Source: Lachnospiraceae bacterium
GTDB taxonomy: Bacteria; Bacillota; Clostridia; Lachnospirales; Lachnospiraceae
Assembly (NCBI GenBank): GCA_022781985.1
Contig: JALESH010000037.1
Span: forward strand, 17,752 to 81,751
Reading direction: 5' to 3'
Length of the DNA: 64,000 nucleotides
Position 1 is the stretch's first letter. Every line of letters starts with the position of its first letter. Below the pieces are notes generated by a model. That model was given only the letters and a program-made list of their open reading frames with translations. It had not been told where the DNA came from and ran no database searches. Positions 17,560 through 26,776 of the stretch are shown here, in pieces. The position numbers and the translations under genes were made by a program.

Positions 17560-18832
17560 TGCTTTGTTTAACCGTATTATACAAGCCATATCCTTTGGAG
17601 TGTTCGGAGCTGTAGGATCGCGTTTTTTTATTTTGCTGGCAGGGATATTATTATCCAGAATATTAGGGGAAACCCTATATGGTAAATATTCATTAGTTCA
17701 TACAACAGTCTTAACCTTTGTCTCTTTTTCAGGACTGGGTATTGGCGCTACACTAACTCGGTATATTGTGGTACATAGAGAGGAACCGGAATATCTGGGG
17801 AAAATAATCAAGACGCTTTCGACATTTTGTTATTTAATGTCCTTTATAGTTGCATTGTCAGCAATTTTTCTTTCATCAAAAATATCACACCTGATAGTTC
17901 AAAATGATGAATTATCAGTTTATTTTAAGAGCGCAGCAGTTTCCATATTTTTTTCTTCCTTAGCATCTATTCAGCAGAGCATATTGATTGGCTTTGAGAG
18001 ATATAAAGAAAATGCTTATGTTCAATTTTTAAGATGTATTTTGTATTTGATTCTATCAGTAGTATTGTCAGGTATATTTGGCATAAGCGGGGCTATTTTG
18101 GCATTAATCGGAGCCGATGTAATTTTATTTATAGTTTCAGATTGGCTGAATAGGAAACAGTATAAAAAGGAGCAGATTGCTTTAAAATTGGATTTGAACC
18201 CAAATATACGCAGGATGCTGTTTCAGTTTACACTGCCTACTTTTATTGCAAGTATGCTGTATACACCCACGCTTTGGATAGCGAATGCCATGCTGACGAA
18301 ATATGCGGGATATAATGAGATGGCAATATATGCTGTATCCAATCAGTGGCTTACCATATTAACCTATATACCGGCTCAATTCGGAAATATGAAACCCATA
18401 TATACAGAATTATATTGTAATAAAAAATATGCACAGCTTTGGAAATCTTTTTATAGGATTTCGATCATTTCTTCTGGTATTTTGATTCCATTTATTATTA
18501 TGGGAATTTTATTTGGAAGAACGATCCTGGGGCTGTATGGAGATGGTTACGTAGACGGAGCCTACACTTTTTATCTGATGCTTATTGCAGCTGCAATCAT
18601 CAATTTACAGGCACAGGTGGGATCATTGCTGCAGGCAGTTGGTAAAATGTGGACAGGTTTTGCGCTTAATTTGATATGGTCAATAGTATTTCTGGGCTTA
18701 TTTTACTTGCTTAGATTAAATGGCAGTGTGGGGTATGCTATTGCCTATCTGAGTGCATATATTATTCATACAGTTAATTCATTGGGAATTATTTTTGTAT
18801 TGTTAAGAAGGACAAAAAAGGAGACGGAATAG
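17519..18832 (+). CDS. Oligosaccharide flippase (Wzx-like)
   Basis: A 437-residue polytopic membrane protein with about twelve to fourteen hydrophobic segments and the N-terminal pattern (FFILLAGILLSRILGETLYGKY) of polysaccharide-transport (PST/MOP) flippases. It moves lipid-linked repeat units across the membrane. The coding sequence is strongly AT-rich with many ATA and TTA codons, unlike the rest of the window, a usual sign of exchange at the serotype-determining centre of such loci. Confidence 0.85.
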   Translation: MNFIREIKQRTINNALFNRIIQAISFGVFGAVGSRFFILLAGILLSRILGETLYGKYSLVHTTVLTFVSFSGLGIGATLTRYIVVHREEPEYLGKIIKTLSTFCYLMSFIVALSAIFLSSKISHLIVQNDELSVYFKSAAVSIFFSSLASIQQSILIGFERYKENAYVQFLRCILYLILSVVLSGIFGISGAILALIGADVILFIVSDWLNRKQYKKEQIALKLDLNPNIRRMLFQFTLPTFIASMLYTPTLWIANAMLTKYAGYNEMAIYAVSNQWLTILTYIPAQFGNMKPIYTELYCNKKYAQLWKSFYRISIISSGILIPFIIMGILFGRTILGLYGDGYVDGAYTFYLMLIAAAIINLQAQVGSLLQAVGKMWTGFALNLIWSIVFLGLFYLLRLNGSVGYAIAYLSAYIIHTVNSLGIIFVLLRRTKKETE

Positions 18833-18851
18833 TAGATTTCGATATAATGCA

Positions 18852-20132
18852 ATGACCATAAAAATTAAAAAGAAAAATATATATGAATGGATTCCGCCTA
18901 TTTTACTGCTGATGCCTTATTTGGACAGAGGGTGGATTCGGCATACTTTTTTATATAGTAAGAATGGTGTATATTTTTATCCAATATTGATTTTCATGAT
19001 AGTGGTAGGATGTGTATTTGCTTTTATTACAAGGCACCATGTATTTTGCAGCAGGCTCAGGCAGATTATCAGAGGAACCTCTTTTCTGGCTTTTTTGACT
19101 TTCTTATCCGGAGCTGTAATAAGTATTCAAAACAATAATTTTGCAGTTTTTGCGGTGCAGTTTATGTGGCTGTTTATACCTATATGGTATGCATGGGAGG
19201 TATATGCTTTTATTTGCCATAAAAAGCTGAATATAGGAAATATCGTAGATAAATATTTAGGCTTATTTGCAGCATATTGTATTTTTTCAATAGCTATACA
19301 AATGTATTCTTATGGGTTTTATTTCGGTTCGTCCATACGATTGGGAGGCGGAAGCGGAAGTGGGGGATTGTTATTCTCTTATACAGTGGCTATCGTTTTT
19401 GGATTGTTGATTCTAAGAAAAAAATATATACCTGTGGTGAAAAGAATTTTGCTGGCAGGCATCTATTTCCTGTTTGCTATTTTGTCGGGAAGCCGGGGAG
19501 CAATTTTTATTATTCTTTTTGAATTGGTATTATATTTTTTCTCCTATAAAAAAACATATCAGCGCATTATGATGGTTAGTGCTGCATTTTTGTTTGCAGT
19601 TATTGAGAATCCCATGGAATATATTTATCAAATTGCGCCGAGGCTTTTAGAACTGTCAGATAATAAAAGAGCTCAGACTATCAACAGTACATTAAATGTA
19701 TTTTCCAAGCAGGGCATTATGAGGGATTTATTTGGAAATGGTTTAGGTCAGTTCTTTCCATATCAGGAATGGCTTGGCTCAATTAATTCATTATATGGAA
19801 CTATACACTTTAAAAACATTATCAGTATCAATGGGGAACTTTTTTTAGTACAGCCGCATAATACGTATATTCACTTGTTGTTAGAGATAGGGATCATTGG
19901 TTTGGCTGTATTTATGATTATACTGTTTCTTATGATGAAATTTTTGCTGAATACGCACGTGGGAGAGTGCAGGAGAAACCTTCTCATTATTTTTTTTATA
20001 ATATGTGCATTTAATTGTTTGGATGCAGTATTCAGTATGGCTCCCGGCATAGCAAGTATCTGGTGGATCCTTACATTAATCGTTATAGGGTATAAGGATG
20101 CCGAAAAAGAGGGAAGCGTATCCTCTCTGTGA
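18852..20132 (+). CDS. O-antigen/capsule polymerase (Wzy-like)
   Basis: A 426-residue protein with ten to twelve hydrophobic segments and one large loop (about residues 270-340) containing GNGLGQFFPY and QPHNTYIHLLLEIGIIGL. The HNTYIHLLLEIGI pattern is typical of Wzy/WaaL polymerases and ligases. It links repeat units on the outer side of the membrane. AT-rich like the flippase gene before it. No convincing ribosome site is seen before the ATG. Confidence 0.82.
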   Translation: MTIKIKKKNIYEWIPPILLLMPYLDRGWIRHTFLYSKNGVYFYPILIFMIVVGCVFAFITRHHVFCSRLRQIIRGTSFLAFLTFLSGAVISIQNNNFAVFAVQFMWLFIPIWYAWEVYAFICHKKLNIGNIVDKYLGLFAAYCIFSIAIQMYSYGFYFGSSIRLGGGSGSGGLLFSYTVAIVFGLLILRKKYIPVVKRILLAGIYFLFAILSGSRGAIFIILFELVLYFFSYKKTYQRIMMVSAAFLFAVIENPMEYIYQIAPRLLELSDNKRAQTINSTLNVFSKQGIMRDLFGNGLGQFFPYQEWLGSINSLYGTIHFKNIISINGELFLVQPHNTYIHLLLEIGIIGLAVFMIILFLMMKFLLNTHVGECRRNLLIIFFIICAFNCLDAVFSMAPGIASIWWILTLIVIGYKDAEKEGSVSSL

Positions 20133-20159
20133 TTTGAATATAAGGTGGGGTATATTTTA

Positions 20160-21254
20160 ATGAAAAAAGTCATGTTAGTTTTCGGTACACGTCCTGAGGC
20201 CATCAAGATGTGTCCGGTAGTAAAGGAATTAAAAAAGAGAACAGGATTGGAAACCATGGTATGTGTTACCGGCCAGCATCGGCAGATGCTGGATCAGGTG
20301 CTGGAGGCATTTCATGTTGTGCCGGATTTCGATCTTTCCGTCATGAAGGAACGACAGACCCTGTTTGATGTTACGGTAAATGTTCTGGAGGGCTTGAGGA
20401 GGGTGCTGGAGGAGGCGAAGCCGGACATTGTGCTGGTGCATGGGGATACCACAACCTCTTTTGCAGCCGCATTGGCCTGTTTTTATCTGCAGATTCCTGT
20501 GGGACATGTGGAGGCAGGTTTGCGGACACATAATGTTTTTTCCCCCTATCCGGAAGAATTTAACCGCCAGGCGGTCAGTATAGTTGCGGCTTTAAATTTT
20601 GCACCTACAGAGCTGGCCCGGCAGAACCTCCTGTCGGAGGGAAGGGATGAGAGGACGGTTTTTGTCACCGGCAACACAGCCATAGATGCGCTGCAGACAA
20701 CAGTAAAAGAGGACTATACTCATGAGCAGCTGGAATGGGCAGGGGACAGCAGGCTTATTTTAATTACTGCCCATCGCAGGGAAAATCTGGGTGAGCCAAT
20801 GAGGCATATGTTCAGGGCCATCAGGCGCATTGTGGAGGAGCATGAGGATATCAAGGTGATTTACCCCATCCACATGAATCCGGTTGTAAGGGCCACAGCC
20901 GGTGAAATTCTGGGAAGCAATGAGCGGATCAGGATCATTGAGCCTTTAGAGGTTCTGGATTTTCATAATTTTCTGTCCAGAAGCTATCTGATCCTTACCG
21001 ACAGCGGGGGGATCCAGGAGGAAGCGCCCTCCCTTGGAAAGCCTGTGCTGGTGATGCGGGATACCACGGAGCGTCCGGAGGGAATCAAAGCGGGTACTCT
21101 GCGTCTGGTGGGAACAGAGGAGGAAACGATATATTACCATTTCAGGCAGCTGTTGGAAAATAAGGAAGAATATCTCAGCATGAGCAGGGCCTCCAATCCC
21201 TATGGGGATGGAAGGGCGAGCATACGCATAGCGGATATCCTGGAGCGTGGTTAA
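20160..21254 (+). CDS. wecB: UDP-N-acetylglucosamine 2-epimerase, non-hydrolysing
   Basis: About 364 residues. I chose the ATG at 20160, nine bases after AAGGTGGGG; a GTG at 20145 lies inside that site. Converts UDP-GlcNAc to UDP-ManNAc. Visible family motifs are FGTRPEAIKMCPV at the N terminus, HGDTTTSFAAALA, HVEAGLRTHNVFSPYPEEFNRQ (split here into parts by memory of the family), TAHRRENLGEP and DSGGIQEEAP. With the dehydrogenase at 14461 it supplies UDP-ManNAcA. Base composition returns to the window average here. Confidence 0.93.
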   Translation: MKKVMLVFGTRPEAIKMCPVVKELKKRTGLETMVCVTGQHRQMLDQVLEAFHVVPDFDLSVMKERQTLFDVTVNVLEGLRRVLEEAKPDIVLVHGDTTTSFAAALACFYLQIPVGHVEAGLRTHNVFSPYPEEFNRQAVSIVAALNFAPTELARQNLLSEGRDERTVFVTGNTAIDALQTTVKEDYTHEQLEWAGDSRLILITAHRRENLGEPMRHMFRAIRRIVEEHEDIKVIYPIHMNPVVRATAGEILGSNERIRIIEPLEVLDFHNFLSRSYLILTDSGGIQEEAPSLGKPVLVMRDTTERPEGIKAGTLRLVGTEEETIYYHFRQLLENKEEYLSMSRASNPYGDGRASIRIADILERG

Positions 21255-21307
21255 AAGGGATGGAGTAGTAAGGAATGGTGCCCTTCCGGGCAATGAGGAA
21301 TGAAAAT

Positions 21308-21880
21308 ATGGATTTGATCAATCGTTGTCTGACAGACAGCATACGTTATGCCAGGGGATGTCAGAGAGAAATGATAGGTGCCGTGATTGCTGTGGGCATC
21401 GTCAGGGTCTTATATGAAGTGTGGCAATGGAAAAAGGGTGTGAAGGGTGTGGAAAGAAAGCTTCTGCGCCCTTTTCTGGCCTCTCTTGCTTTATGGGAAA
21501 TCAATAGTCTGTATGTGGTTTATGCCTTCTACGTGACACTGGGGATGCGCCATATAGGCATGAGGCAGGAGGTGAACCTGCTTCCCTTTCAGGCAGTCCT
21601 TTCCAGGCCGGGAGAAATCCCCCTGATGCTTGAGAACATCCTTCTTTTTCTTCCCTTAGGGATTCTGCTCCCTTTGACTTTTCCGGGATTCTCCAAAGGG
21701 AAATTGGTTTTGGGAGCGGCCGGGGCGGTCAGCCTGACCATTGAATTGCTGCAGTATTTATTCCGGTGCGGCAAAACGGAGCTGGATGATGTGATTCTGA
21801 ATATGCTGGGGGCCGGAGCGGGCTGGCTGATTTTTTCTTTGTTTAGGTGGATGCACAGGAGAGTGGCGCCGCAAAGATAA
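21308..21880 (+). CDS. VanZ-like membrane protein
   Basis: About 190 residues from the ATG at 21308, which has GAGGA nine bases upstream; ATGs at 21275 and 21293 are in frame. Four hydrophobic segments and the family pattern NLLPFQ, ENILLFLPLGILLPL and ELDDVILNMLGAGAGWLIF are typical of VanZ-like proteins. They are common at the ends of Clostridia surface-polysaccharide loci; the molecular role is not known. Confidence 0.8.
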   Translation: MDLINRCLTDSIRYARGCQREMIGAVIAVGIVRVLYEVWQWKKGVKGVERKLLRPFLASLALWEINSLYVVYAFYVTLGMRHIGMRQEVNLLPFQAVLSRPGEIPLMLENILLFLPLGILLPLTFPGFSKGKLVLGAAGAVSLTIELLQYLFRCGKTELDDVILNMLGAGAGWLIFSLFRWMHRRVAPQR

Positions 21881-21941
21881 AATATAAAACCGGCAAGGGA
21901 ACAGAATAAAGAGTTGTGTGGTAAATGGAAGAAAGCAGTGC

Positions 21942-21970
21942 TTGACAGGAAAAGTTTGCCGTGATACTAT
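21942..21970 (+). promoter_or_regulatory. Sigma-A promoter of the amino acid ABC importer
   Basis: TTGACA (21942-21947), 17-base spacer, TACTAT (21965-21970). The leader of about 100 bases to the first ATG has no obvious riboswitch that I can recognise. Confidence 0.75.
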
Positions 21971-22075
21971 GACAGCGTGCTAAAGTCCTGCAGAGACGCA
22001 GGATCAGCAGGGGAGAACTGCAGCATAGGAAAGGCACAGCCTTTATGCCTAGCTTTTGAAAGGAGTAAAGATAAA

Positions 22076-22897
22076 ATGATGAAAAAGTTTATGGCCTTGA
22101 TCTGTATGGCGGCGATGACCGCAGGTATGCTGGCCGGATGTGGAAGCAAAGCGGAGACAGCGTCTCCGGCAGCGGAGGGCGGAGCGTCTGACAATACCTT
22201 TGTGGTAGGATTTGATGCAGAGTTTCCGCCCTATGGTTCTATGGATGAGAATGGAGAGTATGTGGGCTTTGACCTGGATCTTGCGAAGGAGGTATGTGCA
22301 CGCAGGGGATGGGAATTTGTAGCACAGCCTATTGACTGGGATTCCAAGGATATGGAATTGAATTCCGGCTCTATCGACTGTATCTGGAATGGATTTACCA
22401 TACAGGGAAGAGAGGACGCCTATACCTGGTCTGTTCCCTATGTGGATAACAGCCAGGTATTTGTGGTGCCCACAGAGTCCGGCATTGCATCCCAGGCAGA
22501 TCTGGAAGGAAAGGTGGTAGGGGTACAGAAGGATTCCTCCGCTTTGGCAGCTCTGGAAGGAGATGCTGCGGATCTGGCGGCTGGCTTTTCTGCCTTACAG
22601 CAGTACGGAGATTACAATGTGGCTTTTATGGATCTGGAGCAGGGAGCTATCGATGCCCTGGCCATTGATATCGGTGTTGCAAAGTATCAGATCAATTCCA
22701 GAGGTGAGGGCTTTGTCATCCTGGAGGAGCAGCTGGCTTCTGAGCAGTACGGCATTGGATTTAAGCTGGGCAATGAAAGCTTGAGGGATCAGGTGGAAGA
22801 GACTTTGATGGAGATGGTGGAGGACGGAACCTTTATGAAGATCGCAGAGCAGTATTCCGACTTTGGCCTTACCGACAGCATATGTCTTGGAAAATAG
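22076..22897 (+). CDS. Amino acid ABC transporter, substrate-binding lipoprotein
   Basis: A 273-residue solute-binding protein; the ATG at 22076 has AAGGAG ten bases upstream. A lipoprotein signal is seen with lipobox LAGC (Cys22). The mature part has the SBP_bac_3 signature FVVGFDAEFPPYGSMDENGEYVGFDLDLAKEV (in pieces), followed by WNGFTIQGRE and VGVQKDSSA. The ligand is probably a polar amino acid; which one cannot be read. The permease and ATPase follow. Confidence 0.9.
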   Translation: MMKKFMALICMAAMTAGMLAGCGSKAETASPAAEGGASDNTFVVGFDAEFPPYGSMDENGEYVGFDLDLAKEVCARRGWEFVAQPIDWDSKDMELNSGSIDCIWNGFTIQGREDAYTWSVPYVDNSQVFVVPTESGIASQADLEGKVVGVQKDSSALAALEGDAADLAAGFSALQQYGDYNVAFMDLEQGAIDALAIDIGVAKYQINSRGEGFVILEEQLASEQYGIGFKLGNESLRDQVEETLMEMVEDGTFMKIAEQYSDFGLTDSICLGK

Positions 22898-22948
22898 GTT
22901 TTCTGATCCGAAGTATGCAGAATAAACCAATAAAAAAAGGGAAAGGGC

Positions 22949-22987
22949 AAAGACCGCTGCAAAAACGAGGATCCGGCAGCGGTCTTT
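22949..22987 (+). terminator. Hairpin between binding protein and permease genes
   Basis: A perfect 12-base stem (AAAGACCGCTGC with GCAGCGGTCTTT) and a 15-base loop. The T-run is short. Such a hairpin after the binding-protein gene would lower permease expression or protect the upstream mRNA. Confidence 0.65.
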
Positions 22988-23035
22988 CCTGATTTGCACT
23001 GTAATAGAGTCTATGTGAAAGGCAGGGTGTTTGTT

Positions 23036-23686
23036 TTGAATATACAGATGATGTTTATGCAGCTTGTGAAGGGGATGGGAAGTTCCATTGAAATCTTTAT
23101 TCTCACCCTCCTGTTCGCCCTTCCTCTGGGGCTGATCCTGTCCTTTGGGCGGATGTCCCACAAATCTCTGGTACAGGTCATCAGTAAATTTTACATATCG
23201 GTCATGAGAGGAACCCCGCTGATGCTGCAGCTCATCGTGGTATACTTTGCACCTTACTATGTGTTTAAGATACAGATTTCTTCCGGCTATCGCTTCACAG
23301 CAGTGATCATCGCTTTTGTGCTGAATTATGCGGCTTATTTTGCAGAGATCTACCGTGCAGGCATTGAATCCATACCGGTGGGGCAGTATGAGGCGGCCAA
23401 GGTGCTGGGCTACAGCAGGGCACAGACCTTTGTAAAAATCATCCTCCCTCAGGTCATCAAAAGGATCCTGCCGCCGGTTACCAATGAGACTATCACCCTG
23501 GTAAAGGATACTTCTCTGGCCTTTGTGCTGGCGGAGGCAGAGATGTTTACCATTGCAAAGCAGATTGCAGCTAGGGAGACCAGCATTATGCCGCTGATGG
23601 CGGCGGGAGTCTTTTATTATGTTTTCAACCTGGCTGTGGCAGGATTTATGGAGTATCTGGAGAGAAGGCTGAACTATTACCGATAG
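23036..23686 (+). CDS. Amino acid ABC transporter permease
   Basis: About 216 residues from the TTG at 23036; a GTG at 23027 is the other likely start. Family members usually begin MNIQ-like, which fits the TTG. Five membrane segments, the HAAP-type N terminus (GMGSSIEIFILTLLFALPLGL), and the coupling loop EAAKVLGYSRAQTFVKIILPQ that docks on the ATPase. One permease gene implies a homodimer. Confidence 0.9.
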   Translation: MNIQMMFMQLVKGMGSSIEIFILTLLFALPLGLILSFGRMSHKSLVQVISKFYISVMRGTPLMLQLIVVYFAPYYVFKIQISSGYRFTAVIIAFVLNYAAYFAEIYRAGIESIPVGQYEAAKVLGYSRAQTFVKIILPQVIKRILPPVTNETITLVKDTSLAFVLAEAEMFTIAKQIAARETSIMPLMAAGVFYYVFNLAVAGFMEYLERRLNYYR

Positions 23687-23701
23687 GAAGGATAGCGTAA
23701 G

Positions 23702-24457
23702 ATGAATCTGTTGGAAATTAATCATATGAAAAAGAGCTTTGACGGGGTGGAAATATTGAAGGATATCTCCCTGGCGGTAAGAGAGGGGGAGGTGGTGTCT
23801 GTCATAGGACCCTCCGGTTCGGGTAAATCCACCCTCCTCCGGTGTGCCGCCATGCTGGAGAAGATGGATGGCGGTGAACTGAAGTATCTGGGAGAGCGGG
23901 CAGCCTGGGAAGAGGGCGGGAGATGTGTCTATGCGGATAAAAGGAAGCTGAAGGAGATCCATAAGCATTTTGGGCTGGTCTTTCAGAGCTTTCATCTCTT
24001 CCCCCACTACAGTGTGATGAAGAATATCATTGATGCCCCTGTCAGTGTGGATAAGGTTCCCCGAAAGGAGGCTGAGGAGAGGGCAGTCAGGCTGCTGGCC
24101 CAGTTGGGTCTGGAGGACAAAAAGGATGCTTATCCTTACCAGCTTTCCGGGGGACAGAAGCAGAGAGTGTCCATAGCCAGGGCACTGGCCCTGCAGCCCC
24201 GTATACTCTTTTTCGATGAGCCCACATCGGCTCTGGATCCGGAGCTGACAGGGGAGGTGCTGAAGGTCATCAGGGAGCTGGCAAAGCAGCATATGACCAT
24301 GATCATCGTCACCCATGAGATGCAGTTTGCAAGGGAGCTTTCCGACCGTATCATATTTATGGAGCAGGGGCTGATCCGTCAGCAGGGAACACCTCGTGAG
24401 ATCTTTGAATCCCCTAATGACAGGGTACGGGAATTCATCGGAAGACTAACCTCGTAA
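23702..24457 (+). CDS. Amino acid ABC transporter ATP-binding protein
   Basis: A 251-residue ATPase with Walker A GPSGSGKST (residues 36-44), Q-loop FGLVFQSFHLFPHYSV, signature LSGGQKQR, Walker B ILFFDEPTSALDP and switch His in VTHEM. It is of the GlnQ/HisP type. A Lys/Arg/Glu-rich stretch between Walker A and Q-loop is somewhat longer than in E. coli GlnQ. The start follows the permease by 15 bases. Confidence 0.92.
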   Translation: MNLLEINHMKKSFDGVEILKDISLAVREGEVVSVIGPSGSGKSTLLRCAAMLEKMDGGELKYLGERAAWEEGGRCVYADKRKLKEIHKHFGLVFQSFHLFPHYSVMKNIIDAPVSVDKVPRKEAEERAVRLLAQLGLEDKKDAYPYQLSGGQKQRVSIARALALQPRILFFDEPTSALDPELTGEVLKVIRELAKQHMTMIIVTHEMQFARELSDRIIFMEQGLIRQQGTPREIFESPNDRVREFIGRLTS

Positions 24458-24537
24458 AATAAACAGAAAAAATGATAGCGCCCGCAAAGGCATCTGTCCA
24501 CAGAGGCATGTGCCTGCAGAGGCAGAATGGAGGAAAA

Positions 24538-25242
24538 ATGAAAAAACTGGAACAGCTCTATGAAGGAAAAGCCAAGAAGGTGTTTGCTACGGAGGATCCG
24601 GATATTGTTATCGTTGATTACAAGGATGACGCTACCGCATTTAATGGAGAGAAGAAGGGAACCATAGTAGGCAAAGGAGTAGTTAACAACAGGATGACCA
24701 ACCATGTGTTCAGGCTGCTGGAGAAGGAAGGCGTGCCTACCCATCTGGTAGAGGAACTGAGTGACAGGGAAACGGCTGTAAAGAAGGTGGAAATCGTACC
24801 TCTGGAGGTTATTATCCGTAATGTGGCCGCAGGAAGCTTCTCCAAGAGGCTGGGCGTCCCGGAGGGAACTCCCTTCAAGGAGCCTACTGTAGAATTCAGT
24901 TATAAGAATGATGACCTGGGAGACCCCCTGATCAACAGCTATTTTGCAGTGGCACTGGGTCTGGCCACCTGGGAGGAAATCGAGATCATCAAGAAATATG
25001 CTTTTAAGGTAAATGAGGTGCTGAAGGCATATTTCCTGCAGGCTGATATCAGACTGATCGACTTCAAGATTGAGTTCGGACGTTTTCATGGAGAGATCAT
25101 TTTGGCTGATGAGACATCTCCTGACACCTGCAGGCTTTGGGATGTGCATACCAATGAAAAACTGGATAAGGATCGTTTCCGCAGGGATCTGGGCAATGTA
25201 GAGGAAGCATACAACGAGGTATTTAAACGCCTTGGCTTATAA
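24538..25242 (+). CDS. purC: SAICAR synthase (phosphoribosylaminoimidazole-succinocarboxamide synthase)
   Basis: 234 residues from the ATG at 24538, right after GGAGG. Joins CAIR and aspartate with ATP to make SAICAR. Visible motifs are [44 protein letters not shown] and the C-terminal DFKIEFGRF plus [13 protein letters not shown]. Length fits the monofunctional bacterial enzyme. First of a purine gene block. Confidence 0.96.
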   Translation: MKKLEQLYEGKAKKVFATEDPDIVIVDYKDDATAFNGEKKGTIVGKGVVNNRMTNHVFRLLEKEGVPTHLVEELSDRETAVKKVEIVPLEVIIRNVAAGSFSKRLGVPEGTPFKEPTVEFSYKNDDLGDPLINSYFAVALGLATWEEIEIIKKYAFKVNEVLKAYFLQADIRLIDFKIEFGRFHGEIILADETSPDTCRLWDVHTNEKLDKDRFRRDLGNVEEAYNEVFKRLGL

Positions 25243-25311
25243 TCCGGAGTAGGGGAAGGAAGCCGGGGCAATCATGGGGCGCAGTCAGGGGCGCGGAAAT
25301 GGAGTGGAAAG

Positions 25312-26751
25312 ATGAGAGAGGTCAGGGAGCCTGAATGGGATGGACTGGGAGAGGAGTGCGGTGTTTTCGGAGCCTATGATTTTGACGGAAACGATGTGGC
25401 ATCGACGATTTACTATGGGTTGTTCGCCCTGCAGCACAGGGGACAGGAGAGCTGCGGCATTGCGGTCAGTGATACTCAGGGGCCAAAAAGAACAGTTTCT
25501 GCCGTCAGGGAGATGGGATTGCTGAATGAAGCGTTTACGCCGGAAAGGCTGGAGTCTCTGAAGGGCAATATCGGCGTCGGACATGTAAGGTACTCCACCG
25601 CTGGGAGCAGTACCCGGGAAAATGCCCAGCCTTTGGTGCTGAATTATGTAAAGGGAACGCTGGGGCTGGCCCATAACGGCAATCTGATCAATGCACCCCA
25701 GCTCCGCCATGAGCTGGAGTATACAGGAGCCATTTTCCAGACCACCATAGATTCTGAGGTGATCGCCTACCATATCGCCAGAGAGCGGCTGAACACCTCC
25801 TCGGCGGAGGAGGCTGTGGCCCGGGCCATGCAGAAGATCAAAGGAGCCTACTCCCTGATCATCATGTCTCCCAGGAAGCTGATCGGAGCCAGGGATCCCT
25901 TTGGTTTCCGGCCTCTTTGTATTGGGAGGAGGGACAATACCTATTTTCTGGCCTCAGAGACCTGTGCCCTGGATACCATAGGCGCGGAGTACGTCCGGGA
26001 TGTGCTCCCCGGAGAAATCGTAACCATCTCCCCGGAAAAGGGAGTCCGCTCAGACACCAGCATGTGTATCCCCAGGGAGAAGCATGCCAGATGCGTGTTT
26101 GAGTATATTTATTTTGCAAGGCCGGACAGCTGTATAGACGGAGTCAGTGTGTACCACTCCCGCCTGTTGGCGGGAAAATATCTGGCCATGGATTCGCCGG
26201 TGGAGGCAGATCTTGTAGCAGGAGTGCCGGAGTCCGGCAACTGTGCAGCTTTAGGATTTTCCCGACAGTCGGGAATACCCTGCGGACAGGCTTTTGTAAA
26301 AAATGCCTATGTGGGACGTACCTTCATCAAGCCCAGTCAGAAGAACAGAGAAAACAGTGTGAGAGTCAAGCTGAATGTGCTGCGTGAAGCGGTAGAAGGC
26401 AGGCGGATTGTCATCATAGATGATTCTATCGTAAGAGGAACCACCTGTCACAGGATCATAAATATGCTGAGAGAGGCAGGGGCTAAGGAGGTACACATGA
26501 GAGTGGGGGCACCCCCCTTCCTCTGGCCCTGCTATTTTGGCACGGATGTGCCTGCCAGAGAGCAGCTCATCGCCTGCGGCCGTTCGGAGGAAGAGATATG
26601 CAGGATGATAGGAGCAGATTCCCTGGGCTTTCTGAGAGAGGAAAGGCTGGAGGAGATAGCAGGAGGTCTGGGGATATGCAGGGGCTGTTTCAATGGTAAA
26701 TATCCGCTGGAGCCTCCACGGGAAGATATAAGAGGAAGCTACGAAAAATAA
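25312..26751 (+). CDS. purF: Amidophosphoribosyltransferase
   Basis: A 479-residue enzyme for the first step of purine synthesis (PRPP plus glutamine to phosphoribosylamine). It has a 15-residue propeptide and then the catalytic Cys16 in EECGVFGAYD, as in the Bacillus-type enzyme. Other motifs are LFALQHRGQESCGIA, GHVRYSTAG, HNGNLIN and the PRPP loop IVIIDDSIVRGTTC. Cysteines of the Fe-S type are present (ARCVFEY, LWPCYFG, GICRGCFNG). It is fully equipped, in contrast to the paralogue at 28222. Confidence 0.95.
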   Translation: MREVREPEWDGLGEECGVFGAYDFDGNDVASTIYYGLFALQHRGQESCGIAVSDTQGPKRTVSAVREMGLLNEAFTPERLESLKGNIGVGHVRYSTAGSSTRENAQPLVLNYVKGTLGLAHNGNLINAPQLRHELEYTGAIFQTTIDSEVIAYHIARERLNTSSAEEAVARAMQKIKGAYSLIIMSPRKLIGARDPFGFRPLCIGRRDNTYFLASETCALDTIGAEYVRDVLPGEIVTISPEKGVRSDTSMCIPREKHARCVFEYIYFARPDSCIDGVSVYHSRLLAGKYLAMDSPVEADLVAGVPESGNCAALGFSRQSGIPCGQAFVKNAYVGRTFIKPSQKNRENSVRVKLNVLREAVEGRRIVIIDDSIVRGTTCHRIINMLREAGAKEVHMRVGAPPFLWPCYFGTDVPAREQLIACGRSEEEICRMIGADSLGFLREERLEEIAGGLGICRGCFNGKYPLEPPREDIRGSYEK

Positions 26752-26776
26752 AGATAGTTGAATGAGGAGAAGACAT

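Noticed and set aside
22595..24316. A 573-residue minus-strand ORF opposite the ABC importer genes
   Set aside because: It is antisense to three well-supported genes, has no ribosome site and is rich in His/Leu/Gln, as expected for the complement of purine-rich coding DNA.
24458..24537. Purine riboswitch or PurR site before purC
   Set aside because: The short leader has some small repeats (GGCATCTGTCC, GGCATGTGCC) but no purine-aptamer core or known operator that I can recognise.
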